From an uncultured SAR116 cluster alpha proteobacterium (GTDB lineage Bacteria > Pseudomonadota > Alphaproteobacteria > Puniceispirillales > Marisalimonadaceae): a stretch of DNA of 64,000 bases. Below, piece by piece: positions 1 to 10,198 of the stretch (the stretch's first letter is position 1; each line of letters opens with the position of its first letter). The DNA lies in the NCBI GenBank assembly GCA_902615025.1, contig CACMNV010000003.1, positions 1 to 64,000 on the forward strand, given 5' to 3'. The translations under genes were made by a program, and so were the position numbers. Below the pieces are notes generated by a model that saw only the letters and a program-made list of their open reading frames with translations, had not been told where the DNA came from and did no database searches.

Positions 1-367
1 TCTTATTGAGATTTATACTTCTAATAATTTTCGAAAATTCTGAAAATTTTATTTTACTTGAAGTTGCATCATATAAAACGCAAATATGTTCATAACTATT
101 TAATTCAGAAATAGTATTTTTAACAATATGTTTTTCCAAAGCTTTTTTTGGCTCAAACAATCCTGGTGTGTCTACAAAAATAATTTGACAATCTGGTTTA
201 TTATTTTCAGAATTTTCAATGTTAAGTATACCTTTTGTAGTAAATCTTGTTGTTTGAACTTTTCTTGAAACAATCGAAATTTTTTGTCCAAGCAAATAAT
301 TTAGCAATGTTGACTTTCCAACATTAGGAGGCCCAACTAAATATATAAATCCAGATTTAGTGTTAAT
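1..367 (-). CDS. era: GTPase Era, N-terminal part (runs off the window)
   Basis: Reverse-strand reading gives KSGFIYLVGPPNVGKSTLLNYLLGQKISIVSRKVQTTRFTTKGI...FVDTPGLFEPKKALE (Era G1/G2/G3 motifs); adjacent to rnc. Confidence 0.9.
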   Translation of the reverse strand, partial: MNTKSGFIYLVGPPNVGKSTLLNYLLGQKISIVSRKVQTTRFTTKGILNIENSENNKPDCQIIFVDTPGLFEPKKALEKHIVKNTISELNSYEHICVLYDATSSKIKFSEFSKIIRSINLNK

Positions 368-1058
368 TTTTAGACTCCATTATTTTTAAAAGGTTTTTTG
401 CTGCTTCTTCTTGAGCTTTCTGGGTACTTGAACCTTCACCAAAAGCATAATTATGAGAATTAATTGATACATTTACTTTAAATTGAGGATGATGGTCTGG
501 ACCAATTTTTTCTTCAACAGTATAAACTGGAATCTTTTTAAAATACCTTAAAGAATATTCTTGAAGTAAACTTTTTGGGTGTTTATCAATAACATTTTTA
601 ATATTTGAGTTATTTAAGATTTTATTTTCAATGAAAAACTTTGCATTATCTAAATTTGAGTCAATATAAATTGCAGCAATTATAGACTCAATAAGGTCAG
701 ACATGATTGAGTCTTTTTTTTCTAGAGCATCTCCTTTTTGTACAACTACAAATTTGTTTAAATTTAAACTTATTGCCACATTTGATAAAAATTTTGTATT
801 AGTATATTTTTGAAACAATATACTTAACTCGCCCTCTTGAAAATTAGGAAATTTTTTAAATATCAAATCGGATATTACAAAACCTAAAATTCTATCTCCA
901 AGGAATTCTAATCTTTCATAATTAAAAACTTTTTTTTGTTTATTATTTTTTTTTATACTTGAATGAGTTAGAGCTTCATCTAATAAATTAATGTCTTTAA
1001 ATTTATAATCTAAAATTTTTTCAATTTCAGAATATAATTTATTCAATTTTTTTTCCAA
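363..1058 (-). CDS. rnc: Ribonuclease III
   Basis: YERLEFLGDRILGFVISDLIF signature plus C-terminal dsRBD; era-rnc-lepB order. Confidence 0.95.
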   Translation of the reverse strand: MEKKLNKLYSEIEKILDYKFKDINLLDEALTHSSIKKNNKQKKVFNYERLEFLGDRILGFVISDLIFKKFPNFQEGELSILFQKYTNTKFLSNVAISLNLNKFVVVQKGDALEKKDSIMSDLIESIIAAIYIDSNLDNAKFFIENKILNNSNIKNVIDKHPKSLLQEYSLRYFKKIPVYTVEEKIGPDHHPQFKVNVSINSHNYAFGEGSSTQKAQEEAAKNLLKIMESKN

Positions 1059-1782
1059 TTCTTGAAAATCTAATTAAATTATGCCATTTCCAAAATTCAT
1101 AAAATCTAGCAGATCCATTGTGTGAAAAAAATATAATCTGTGCTTTACCAATTAAATTAATTTTTGGCACAAAACCAACCTCAGAAGCTCTGCTATCTTT
1201 ACTGTTATCGCGGTTGTCTCCCATAAAGAAAAAATTATCCGTAGGTACTGTAAATTTGACTGTATTATCAAAAAAATCATTATCACTAGCTTCAATTATT
1301 TTGTATAATTTTGTATTAAAAATATTTTCTTCATATTCAATCAGATTTATCGTACTTCCATTATTTTTAGTGATTTGGCCAATATTAGTTTTTTTTCTAT
1401 TAACCAATTTGTCATTAACATATAACCGACCATCTATAAGCTGAACAGTATCACCAGGTAATCCAATTAATCTTTTTATATAATCAATTTGTTCATCGCC
1501 TGGTTTTCTAAAAACTATGATGTCCCCTCTTCGAGGAACATCGTATATTAATCTATCTTTAATTGGCAAAATACCAAATGGGAAACTATATCTTGAATAA
1601 CCATAAGAATATTTTGAAACAAACAAGTAATCGCCAACCAATAATGATGGTATCATTGATCCTGATGGTATGTTAAATGGCTCAAATAAAATCGATCTAA
1701 AAAGAACAGCTATAGTACCTGCGTAAAATAAGGTTTTAATTAATTCATAAAAACTATTATTTTTATCTTTGCTTTTTGTCAT
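1039..1782 (-). CDS. lepB: Signal peptidase I
   Basis: PSGSMIPSLLVGDYLFVSKYSYG, RGDIIVFRKPG, FFMGDNRDNSKDSR motifs. Confidence 0.95.
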   Translation of the reverse strand: MTKSKDKNNSFYELIKTLFYAGTIAVLFRSILFEPFNIPSGSMIPSLLVGDYLFVSKYSYGYSRYSFPFGILPIKDRLIYDVPRRGDIIVFRKPGDEQIDYIKRLIGLPGDTVQLIDGRLYVNDKLVNRKKTNIGQITKNNGSTINLIEYEENIFNTKLYKIIEASDNDFFDNTVKFTVPTDNFFFMGDNRDNSKDSRASEVGFVPKINLIGKAQIIFFSHNGSARFYEFWKWHNLIRFSRIGKKIE

Positions 1783-1814
1783 TTCAAGTCTCTATTAGTT
1801 TCTTTATGCAATAG

Positions 1815-2219
1815 CTAATTTAGATGAGCAAGAAAAATAATAACAAATGCTAGTGCATTAGGTTTTTCATCTGATATTGATATGTAAAAATTAAATTTAC
1901 AATTCAATGATTTTTCTAAATCAGATACACTATTTTTTGTCCTGCCAATTAAATTAACATATGGCTTTCCATTTTCGTTGGATAAAATTTCAATCTCATT
2001 TAAGTGTAACGTATTTTCTTTATTAGGTGATACAGCTTTCCAAAATGCCTCTTTACCAGCAAATCTTTTTGAAAAATAAAGAGCTTTGTTGTAAGAGTTT
2101 TTTGAATTATCTATTTCTTTATCACTAAAAACTTTAGATAAAAATTTTTCTCCAAACTTATTTAATAATTTTTCAACTCTTTCAGAGTTAATTAAATCAG
2201 TGCCAATGCCGTAAATCAT
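1815..2219 (-). CDS. acpS: Holo-[acyl-carrier-protein] synthase
   Basis: GIGTDLINSERVEKLL, FAGKEAFWKA. Confidence 0.92.
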   Translation of the reverse strand: MIYGIGTDLINSERVEKLLNKFGEKFLSKVFSDKEIDNSKNSYNKALYFSKRFAGKEAFWKAVSPNKENTLHLNEIEILSNENGKPYVNLIGRTKNSVSDLEKSLNCKFNFYISISDEKPNALAFVIIFLAHLN

Positions 2220-2941
2220 TTTCTAGCTGTTTTTATAATCTCTTTCATTTTTAAAATGCTATTTTTTAAACCACTAAAAATGGATTCTCCGATTATAAAA
2301 TGTCCTATATTCAATTCTTTAATCTCTTTTATCATAGCGATGTTGTGAACATTATTATAGTTTAAGCCGTGTCCTGCATGACAATTAAAGCCTAATTCGT
2401 CTGCATATTGAGCAGCTTCTTTTATCAACGATAATTTTTCATTCAAAATTTTTTCTGTTCTTGAATCTGCGTATGAACCCGTATGAAATTCTAATGTTTT
2501 AACACCTAAAGTTTTGAGGCTGTCAATTTGATTAAAATTAGGTTCGATAAAACAAGCTACTTCAATTTTGGAATTTGAAAAATAATTTAATAATCTTTCT
2601 ATATTCTGCATATTTGACTTAACATCTAAACCACCTTCAGTCGTAATTTCCATTCTTTTCTCTGGAACAAAACAAACTGATCGAGGATTTAATCTTACGG
2701 CTATTTTAGTCATCTCTTCTGTAGGAGCAATTTCTAAATTAATTGGTAAATCAACTTTATCCTTAATTAAGAAAATATCATTATCTTTAATATGTCTTCG
2801 ATCTTCTCTTAAATGCATAGTAACAGAATCAACCTTGCATTCTTTTAAAATCATAGCCGCCCTAAGAGGATCTGGATGAAACTGGCCACGGGCATTTCTT
2901 AGTGTTGCAACATGATCTATATTTATTCCTAATTTGCACAT
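2216..2941 (-). CDS. pdxJ: Pyridoxine 5'-phosphate synthase
   Basis: LGINIDHVATLRNARG...VTMHLREDRRHI...CHAGHGLNYNNV. Confidence 0.95.
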   Translation of the reverse strand: MCKLGINIDHVATLRNARGQFHPDPLRAAMILKECKVDSVTMHLREDRRHIKDNDIFLIKDKVDLPINLEIAPTEEMTKIAVRLNPRSVCFVPEKRMEITTEGGLDVKSNMQNIERLLNYFSNSKIEVACFIEPNFNQIDSLKTLGVKTLEFHTGSYADSRTEKILNEKLSLIKEAAQYADELGFNCHAGHGLNYNNVHNIAMIKEIKELNIGHFIIGESIFSGLKNSILKMKEIIKTARK

Positions 2942-2954
2942 TTTAGTTATATAT

Positions 2955-3440
2955 TCATGCTTTTCTTTTTTTAAATGATGACATTAAAAATTTTACTGTG
3001 AAATAAGAGATTAACCATACAGGAATTGATACAATTAATGAACCAATTAACATTGGAATTAAAATGTCATAACCTTGATCAAATAAACTTTGAAAAGTAA
3101 ATTCAAGAGAAAAATTTTTATCATTTTTAAAAAAAATATTTCCTACTTTGTAAATAAATATCCAAATGAATGGAAAAGTAAATGGGTTTCCAATAAATGT
3201 TCCAATTAGTGAAGCTACTATATTGCCTCTAAGCAAATATGCAAAAAAAATAGCAAGTAAAAAATGAAACCCTATAAATGGTGTGAACGATACCATTGAA
3301 CCACATGCAAATCCAACAGCTAGTTTATCTTTTGAATCTTTTACTCTAATTAATTTTAAAAAATAAAATAAGCTTACTCTTTTTAAATTGATCGAAAATA
3401 AATTTTTAAAACTTTTTGATTGATTTTTAAAAAAGCTCAT
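2955..3440 (-). CDS. DUF2062 domain membrane protein
   Basis: GFACGSMVSFTPFIGFHFLLA...GTFIGNPFTFPFIW pattern. Confidence 0.8.
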   Translation of the reverse strand: MSFFKNQSKSFKNLFSINLKRVSLFYFLKLIRVKDSKDKLAVGFACGSMVSFTPFIGFHFLLAIFFAYLLRGNIVASLIGTFIGNPFTFPFIWIFIYKVGNIFFKNDKNFSLEFTFQSLFDQGYDILIPMLIGSLIVSIPVWLISYFTVKFLMSSFKKRKA

Positions 3441-5563
3441 TAACTTTTTTCTCTTTCTACACTTTCTACAAAATCTGATAATCTTAAAGCCGCTATAATT
3501 TCATTTAAATGAGATAGGTTTTCAACCTCAAGATCAATTGTAAATTTGTAAAAATTTATGTCTCTATTTACTACTTGTAGGTTGGAAATGTTCCCATTGA
3601 TGGAACTTATTATTCTTGTTACATCAGCTAAGCTCCCAGGTTCATTCATTAGAACAGCAATTAATTTACCTCTATACAAAATGTCTTTTTCTCTTTCCCA
3701 GGATATGTCTAGCCATCTTTCAGGTGTATCATGAAATTTTTCTAAAGAAAAACAATCTAAAGAATGTACTGTAATTCCTTTTCCAGAAGTAACAATTCCT
3801 ACGATGCGATCTCCTGGAAGTGGACTACAACAATGAGCATAATGAATTGCCATTCCTGGTATAGCACCATTAATATTTAGATCATTTTTTTTATTATTAA
3901 AAATTTTTTTAATAAATGGTTTTTTTCTAAAAACATTAAAATACTTATTTTCAGGGTATATAGATTTTATAACTTCACTAGAAAAAATATTACCTTTACC
4001 TATCTCAATCAATAGTTCATCTACATCCACTAATTCATATTTTTCAATGATATTTTTTAATTCTTTAAAATTTAATTTTTTATTTTTTTGCTTATACTCA
4101 TTTCTTAAAAGAGATGTTCCAAGCTGTTTATATTCTTCTACTTCTTTATTTCTAATAAACCTTCTAATACTAGACTTTGCTTTGCCTGTAATACAATTAT
4201 CCAACCAATTAGGGTCTGGATAACCGTTAGATGAAGTTAGTATTTTTACTTGATCACCATTTTTTAATTCTGAAGTTAAAAGTCTTACCTTATTATTAAT
4301 TTTTGCACCAACAGCTGAGTTTCCTAATTCAGAATGCACAGCATAAGCAAAATCAATTGCAGTAGCATGAACAGGTAAATTAATTATATTTCCTTTTGGG
4401 GTAAAGCAAAAAACTTGATCATTATACATCTCTAATTTAGTATGCTCTAAAAATTCATTAGGATGGTTAGATTCTTCAATTATTTGAAGTAATTCTCTAA
4501 CCCATTTGAATTTTATACCTTCTTTAAATTTTGTACCATTTTTATACATCCAATGAGCAGCGACACCATTTTCTGCAAACTCATCCATTTCATAAGTTCT
4601 AATTTGAATTTCAATTTTAGTTTTTTTTGGTCCAATCAAACCAGTATGTAAAGATTGATAACCATTTCTCTTTGGAGCTGATATATAATCTTTAAACCTT
4701 CCCATTATAGCAGTATAATTTTGATGCAATAGACTTAGTAATTTGTAACAATCTTCTTTTTTTTTGACAATAATTCGAAAAGCCATAATGTCCGAGAGAT
4801 TATCCATTCCAACTTTTTTTATTTGCATTTTTTTCCAAATAGAATAGCAAGTCTTTTTTCTTCCAGAAATTTCAACAAAAATTTTCTTATCGAATGCAAT
4901 TTTCTTAATTTCTTTAATAATTAAAGGAATATTGATTTTGTCCTCTGAATAAATTGAGTCTAATCTCTTTTGAATGGAGTTTCTTGTTTCATTATTTATT
5001 ATAGAAAAACATTTTTCTTCTAACTCTGATTGAATCCCAATTATTCCAAGTCTTTCTGCTAGTGGGACATATATTTCAAGTGTTTCTGTACAAATTTTAA
5101 TTTGTCTTCTCTTATCCTTAATGCCCTCAATTGTTCTAATATTGTGAAGTCTATCAGCTAACTTTACAAGTAGTACCCTAATGTCATCAGACGAAGAGAT
5201 TAAAAGCTTTCTAAAATTTTCTGCCTGAGCTAATCCAAATTTTAGCTCAATCTTAGTTAATTTTGTAACACCATCAACTAACTTACTAATCTCTAAACCA
5301 AACAATTTTTTTATATCTTGAATAGTAACAGCGCTATCTTCAACAACGTCGTGAAGTAAAGCTGTAACAATTGAAGGGCTATCTAAACCCATATTAGACA
5401 GAATTTCTGCAACTTCTATTGGATGAGTAAAGTAATCTTTACCATCGTCTCTGTATTGCCCAGCATGCTTAGCTTTACTAAATTCATAAGCTTTTTTAAT
5501 TAAATCTAGAGATTTAATGTAATTTTTATTTTTTAAATTTAGAAAAAATTTAGTGTCAAGCAT
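3440..5563 (-). CDS. Bifunctional (p)ppGpp synthase/hydrolase, RelA/SpoT family
   Basis: HD domain (THPIEVAEIL..ALLHDVVED), synthetase (NGYQSLHTGLIGP), TGS and ACT domains. Confidence 0.95.
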   Translation of the reverse strand: MLDTKFFLNLKNKNYIKSLDLIKKAYEFSKAKHAGQYRDDGKDYFTHPIEVAEILSNMGLDSPSIVTALLHDVVEDSAVTIQDIKKLFGLEISKLVDGVTKLTKIELKFGLAQAENFRKLLISSSDDIRVLLVKLADRLHNIRTIEGIKDKRRQIKICTETLEIYVPLAERLGIIGIQSELEEKCFSIINNETRNSIQKRLDSIYSEDKINIPLIIKEIKKIAFDKKIFVEISGRKKTCYSIWKKMQIKKVGMDNLSDIMAFRIIVKKKEDCYKLLSLLHQNYTAIMGRFKDYISAPKRNGYQSLHTGLIGPKKTKIEIQIRTYEMDEFAENGVAAHWMYKNGTKFKEGIKFKWVRELLQIIEESNHPNEFLEHTKLEMYNDQVFCFTPKGNIINLPVHATAIDFAYAVHSELGNSAVGAKINNKVRLLTSELKNGDQVKILTSSNGYPDPNWLDNCITGKAKSSIRRFIRNKEVEEYKQLGTSLLRNEYKQKNKKLNFKELKNIIEKYELVDVDELLIEIGKGNIFSSEVIKSIYPENKYFNVFRKKPFIKKIFNNKKNDLNINGAIPGMAIHYAHCCSPLPGDRIVGIVTSGKGITVHSLDCFSLEKFHDTPERWLDISWEREKDILYRGKLIAVLMNEPGSLADVTRIISSINGNISNLQVVNRDINFYKFTIDLEVENLSHLNEIIAALRLSDFVESVEREKS

Positions 5564-5617
5564 GTCATTTCAGAAATAATTATCTTTCAGAAATTATAAC
5601 GATTATATTAAAATTTG

Positions 5618-6010
5618 CTATTCTTCTTTTCTAATTAATTCATCTGAAACATCTTCAAATGAATCTTCAGTGCTTTTAAAGAAACTATTTGGATTTAAGC
5701 TTTTATCATTATCTTCTTGGCTCAAGTAACTAGAAAATTCTTCTTCAATATCATTTTCTTCATCTTCATCATTATTTATTACAACCTTTTGAAGAGACTT
5801 GAGATATCTCTCTTTTAAATCATCATAAGTTATTGCACCATCACCAATTTCTCTTAATGATATTACTGTATTTTTGTCATTATCTTTATCAACTTCAATT
5901 TGAACTCCGTTAGAAATTTCTCTTGCTCTTTGCGATGCAGCGATAATTAGTTCAAATCTATTTTCAACTTTTTCTATACAATCTTCAACCGTTACTCTTG
6001 CCATAAACAC
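5618..6010 (-). CDS. rpoZ: RNA polymerase omega subunit
   Basis: [30 protein letters not shown]; acidic C-terminal extension. Confidence 0.95.
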   Translation of the reverse strand: MFMARVTVEDCIEKVENRFELIIAASQRAREISNGVQIEVDKDNDKNTVISLREIGDGAITYDDLKERYLKSLQKVVINNDEDEENDIEEEFSSYLSQEDNDKSLNPNSFFKSTEDSFEDVSDELIRKEE

Positions 6011-6046
6011 CTCTGATAAATTGCATAATAGTTTTAATTAAAAAAA

Positions 6047-6550
6047 TCAATCAATTTTTAATTTTTTAATTTTTTGGGATTTCACTTTTTCTAAAAAAAA
6101 TTTAATGTTCTTTTTTAACAATGGATGTAGCCAATGTGCATCTATTTCAAAAAGTGGCAGTAAAACAAATTTCCTTAAATGCATTCTTGGATGAGGAATT
6201 TTTAATAACAATGAATTTTTTACATTTCCATTAAATGATATAATATCAAGATCAATACATCTTGGCATATTTTTATAGACTCTTACACGTCCAAATTTTT
6301 GTTCTACAATTTGAATAATTTTTAAAACTTTATAAACATTTTGATTTGAGTTGCATAAAAATACAGAATTATAATATTTTGGTTGATAACTTTTTGGGAT
6401 AGGTTCGCTTAAATACCAAGATGATTTTTGAATTATATTTATATTAAATTTAGAAAGTTCATTCATAGCTTTATTACAGTTTTCTATTGGGTCAAAACCT
6501 TCTGGACTATTTATATTTGACCCAACCGCTATGATAAATTTGTTTTTCAT
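6047..6550 (-). CDS. folK: 2-amino-4-hydroxy-6-hydroxymethyldihydropteridine pyrophosphokinase
   Basis: IAVGSNINSPEG...PRCIDLDIISFNG...PHPRMHLRKFVLLPL. Confidence 0.92.
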   Translation of the reverse strand: MKNKFIIAVGSNINSPEGFDPIENCNKAMNELSKFNINIIQKSSWYLSEPIPKSYQPKYYNSVFLCNSNQNVYKVLKIIQIVEQKFGRVRVYKNMPRCIDLDIISFNGNVKNSLLLKIPHPRMHLRKFVLLPLFEIDAHWLHPLLKKNIKFFLEKVKSQKIKKLKID

Positions 6551-6579
6551 TTTAGTTTTATAATTTAATATTTAAAGTT

Positions 6580-7239
6580 ATGGAACCAAAAAAAAATTAT
6601 AATATTTGTAATAGATTAGCCAATTATAGAACTCAAAATAAAATCTTATTTCCAGACTTTTACAATGATAGAGTTTTGGGGATAGGGTCACTTTCTAGTA
6701 AACTTTTAATTGTTGTTTGGCGCCTGGATTAAGAGAAGCAAATAGAACAGGTAAAATTTTTAATGAGGATTTTTCTGGGAATTTTCTTTTCAAGTTCTTA
6801 AACAAATATATTATTTCACAGAGTTATTCAGAATTTGAACAAATAAGCAATATAAATTGTAGAATTAAAAACGCAGTCAAATGTTTACCAGCTAATAATA
6901 AACCAAATTCATTAGAAATAAAAAAATGTAATATTTTTTAAGCTCAGAAATAAATAAAATGAAAAACCTAAGAATTATTTTAACATTAGGTCAAATTCTC
7001 ACAACAGTATGGTCATTTCATTAAATAAAAACCTATTTGATTATGAATTCACACATCTTAAAAAACATAAGATTAATGATCAAATCATTTTAATTAATTG
7101 CTATCACTGTTCAAAATATAATATTAAAACTAAGAGATTAAAAATTTCTGATTTGGATAATATTTTTAAATTAATAAAAAAAATTATTGTACTTTTAGGA
7201 GTCTTTGCTTTGACCTTTCCCAATCTCTCTTTTTTATAG
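6580..7239 (+). pseudogene. Uracil-DNA glycosylase family relic, three frames
   Basis: Translation in shifting frames gives RLANYRTQNKILFPDFYNDRVLGIGSLSSKLLIV / LAPGLREANRTGKIFNEDFSGNFLF...NCRIKNAVKCLPANNKPNSLEIKKC / LSSEINKMKNLRIILTLGQI / HNSMVISL...LINCYHCSKYNIKTKRL, colinear with UDG family 4/5 motifs. Confidence 0.85.
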
Positions 7240-7636
7240 TTTCTCTTTTATCAACTTGTTTTTTACCTCTAGCAAAACCTAAGTTAACTTTAACAATCCC
7301 TTTTTTATTAAAGTAGCAACTCAACGGAATTATCGTATAACCATCTCTTTTTATCATTCCAAAAATTTTATTTTTTTCTTTTTTATGTAATAGTAATTTT
7401 CTAAACCTTTTTGGCTCATGATTTTGCCCCTTGGCTGCTAAATCATACTCTGGAATATTAAAATTGATTAAAACAAGTTCTCCATCTTCTTGACTTGCAT
7501 AAGCTTCTCTAATACTGGCTTTTCCAAGACGTAAGCTTTTAACCTCACTACCAAGTAAAACAATCCCAGCTTCTAAAGTTTCAGTAATATTGTAATCAAA
7601 TCTTGCTTTTTTGTTTTCAGCAATTGGCTTATTCAT
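7184..7636 (-). CDS. smpB: SsrA-binding protein
   Basis: NKKARFDYNITETLEAGIVLLGSEVKSLRLGKASIREAYA. Confidence 0.95.
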   Translation of the reverse strand: MNKPIAENKKARFDYNITETLEAGIVLLGSEVKSLRLGKASIREAYASQEDGELVLINFNIPEYDLAAKGQNHEPKRFRKLLLHKKEKNKIFGMIKRDGYTIIPLSCYFNKKGIVKVNLGFARGKKQVDKRETIKKRDWERSKQRLLKVQ

Positions 7637-7641
7637 CGAAA

Positions 7642-8517
7642 CTATATTAGCTCAGCGGACTTAAGCCCTTCTTCAACTCTTTTTTTACTTTCAGATGCTA
7701 TCTCAACTATTGGTAATCTTGTATCGCTTTCACATATATTAAGCAATGATGCAGCATATTTTAATGGTCCCGGGCTTGTTTCACAGAACAAAGCATCATG
7801 AAGAGGCATAAGTTTTTGATTAATATCTTGTGCAGTTTGAATATCACCTTGTTGCCAAGCATTATGCATTCTTGATAGTAGGTTAGGTGCTACATTAGCA
7901 GTTACAGAAATACAGCCATGTCCTCCAGCAGCAAGATAAGGTAAGGCCGTACCGTCTTCACCAGACAATTGTATAAATTTATTATTAATAACATTTAAAA
8001 GACGCGTAGGACGACCTAAATCTGCAGTTGCATCTTTTAATCCAACTATTAAATCATGTTGGGACAACTGAGCCATTGTTTCATCTGTCATCCCAATTAC
8101 AGATCTACCAGGAATATCATAAATTATTATAGGTTTTGAACTTACATTTGCTAATTCAGTGTAGTGAGCCAATAGTCCCGCTTGAGTAGGCTTATTATAA
8201 TAAGGTGTGACAACAAGCAATCCATCTGCCCCTACATCACAAGCATGTTTTACAAATTCAATTGCTTCAGAAGTAGAATTTGAACCAGCTCCAGCTATTA
8301 TCGGTACTCTTCCATTAGCTTGATCTATACAAACTTCTATAACTTTTTTATGTTCATCATGAGATAAAGTTGGAGACTCTCCGGTTGTTCCAACAGGAAC
8401 TAAACCATGAGTTCCATTATCTATTTGAAAATCAATTAATTTTCTATATGCATCATAATCTACTTCACCATTTCTAAAGGGTGTTAAAAGTGCAGTATAT
8501 GAACCAGTGAACAACAT
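7642..8517 (-). CDS. dapA: 4-hydroxy-tetrahydrodipicolinate synthase
   Basis: GTTGESPTLSHDEH...VTPYYNKPTQ...YDIPGRS...GLKDATAD. Confidence 0.93.
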   Translation of the reverse strand: MLFTGSYTALLTPFRNGEVDYDAYRKLIDFQIDNGTHGLVPVGTTGESPTLSHDEHKKVIEVCIDQANGRVPIIAGAGSNSTSEAIEFVKHACDVGADGLLVVTPYYNKPTQAGLLAHYTELANVSSKPIIIYDIPGRSVIGMTDETMAQLSQHDLIVGLKDATADLGRPTRLLNVINNKFIQLSGEDGTALPYLAAGGHGCISVTANVAPNLLSRMHNAWQQGDIQTAQDINQKLMPLHDALFCETSPGPLKYAASLLNICESDTRLPIVEIASESKKRVEEGLKSAELI

Positions 8518-8591
8518 TTTTTACCTCAATTATTTAATATTTACAAAATTAAATCATTTATTTAATAATGGATTATTAAACATTTAGTTAT

Positions 8592-9569
8592 ATGAAAAGT
8601 CTAGTTAATTATCAAGAAATAGAAAAAGCATATAATAGAATATCTAACTATTCTATAAAGACACCGTTACTTTCATCTGACCTTTTAAATAAAGAATTTA
8701 GCTCAAACATTTTTATAAAAGCAGAAAATTTACAAAAAATTGGAGCTTTTAAATTTAGAGGAGCTATGAATTCAATTTTAAAGCTTGATGTTGCTAAAAA
8801 AAATATTCTTGCTTGGTCAAGTGGAAATCATGCCCAAGCTATTGCTTCTGCATGTTATTTGACTAATAAAAACGCTACTATAATTATGCCCGAGGACTCT
8901 CCAAATGCAAAATTAAATGGAACAAAATCTTGGGGCGCAAATATTATAACATTTAATAGATACTCAGAATCAAGAGAAGAAATTGGAACTAATTTAGCAA
9001 AAAAAATTAATGCAGAAATTATTCCTCCATTTGATCATCCAGATGTGATAAATGGTCAAGGAACAGTAGGCTATGAAATTGTAAGTAATTTAAAAAAAAA
9101 TAACATAAAACCTGATATAGTATTGTGTTGCTGTGGTGGTGGTGGCCTTATAGCAGGAGTTAGCACAGCTATAAAAGAACGATATCCAAATGTCCACATA
9201 TATGCTGTTGAACCTGAGGATTACAATGATACTTATTTATCATTAAGAAATAATAAAATTACTGAAGTTGATGTTTCAAAAAAATCAATTTGTGATTCAT
9301 TGTTAGCTAGCAAACCAGGCGAACTGACATTTTCAATTAACAAAGAAAATTTAAGTGGATCACTTTTGGTAAGTGATTTAGAAGCATTAAAAGCAATGAA
9401 ATATGCTTTTCAATATTTCAAAATGATTTTAGAACCTGGCGGAGCAGTTGCATTAGCTTCGGCATTGTTCAATAAAATTGACATTAAAAACAAAACTGTT
9501 GTGATCATTGCTTCTGGTGGAAATGTTGACCCAGAAATCTTTGAAAAATCATTAAAAACTTCAATTTAA
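8592..9569 (+). CDS. PLP-dependent threonine/serine dehydratase-like protein
   Basis: KAENLQKIGAFKFRGAMN PLP lysine motif; SSGNHAQAIA; CCGGGGLIAG. Confidence 0.88.
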   Translation: MKSLVNYQEIEKAYNRISNYSIKTPLLSSDLLNKEFSSNIFIKAENLQKIGAFKFRGAMNSILKLDVAKKNILAWSSGNHAQAIASACYLTNKNATIIMPEDSPNAKLNGTKSWGANIITFNRYSESREEIGTNLAKKINAEIIPPFDHPDVINGQGTVGYEIVSNLKKNNIKPDIVLCCCGGGGLIAGVSTAIKERYPNVHIYAVEPEDYNDTYLSLRNNKITEVDVSKKSICDSLLASKPGELTFSINKENLSGSLLVSDLEALKAMKYAFQYFKMILEPGGAVALASALFNKIDIKNKTVVIIASGGNVDPEIFEKSLKTSI

Positions 9570-10133
9570 AAATTTTATAATTTTATCAAACTTAGGTCTA
9601 ATTCTTTCAACTGGATCTTCTTTTTTTTCACCTATATATATAAAACCTGCTAACTTGTCTTTAGAAATATCTCCTCCTAAATATTTTAACATTTTATCAT
9701 TATAGGAATACCATTCTGTAACCCATTGTACTGCATAATTTAAAGATTGAGCTGCTATCGTTATATTCTGACAAACCGCTCCAGTAGAAAGCATCATTTC
9801 CCAACTTGGTATTTTAATACTCTCTACTGGAGAATAAATAACTGCAATAATTTTATCAGCTCGCAAAAACCTATTTTTTTCGAATAGTAATTTATCTTCA
9901 TCTAAGTCAGTATTATTTTTTTTGAATTCTGGGATTAATATTTCTTCTCCAAGAGTTTTTCTCATATCGTTTTGTATAACAACTAATTTCCATGGTGATA
10001 ACGCACCATGGTCAGGCACACGCAAAGCACATTCTAGAATATCATTAAGGTCACTTTCTGTAACCTTACCTGGCAACATTTTTTTTGCAGATACGGATCT
10101 TCTTTTTTTTAAAAATTTTATAATTTCATTCAT
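9561..10133 (-). CDS. Nitroreductase family protein
   Basis: KKRRSVSAKKM...ALRVPDHGALSPWKLVVI; FIYIGEKKEDP. Confidence 0.85.
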   Translation of the reverse strand: MNEIIKFLKKRRSVSAKKMLPGKVTESDLNDILECALRVPDHGALSPWKLVVIQNDMRKTLGEEILIPEFKKNNTDLDEDKLLFEKNRFLRADKIIAVIYSPVESIKIPSWEMMLSTGAVCQNITIAAQSLNYAVQWVTEWYSYNDKMLKYLGGDISKDKLAGFIYIGEKKEDPVERIRPKFDKIIKFLN

Positions 10134-10198
10134 GAGTAAAACCTTTCACTAAATTTAGCTTTACATATTTCTATTGTAATCTAAACAGTTAAAAGCGC

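Noticed and set aside
1118-1444. Plus-strand ORF inside lepB
   Set aside because: Antisense shadow ORF of a well-supported gene; no coding signature.
6717-6941. ORF 6717-6941 as an independent gene
   Set aside because: Its sequence is the middle segment of the frameshifted uracil-DNA glycosylase relic.
7009-7239. ORF 7009-7239 as an independent gene
   Set aside because: It encodes the C-terminal UDG segment (CYHCSKYN...) and runs into the 3' end of smpB on the other strand.
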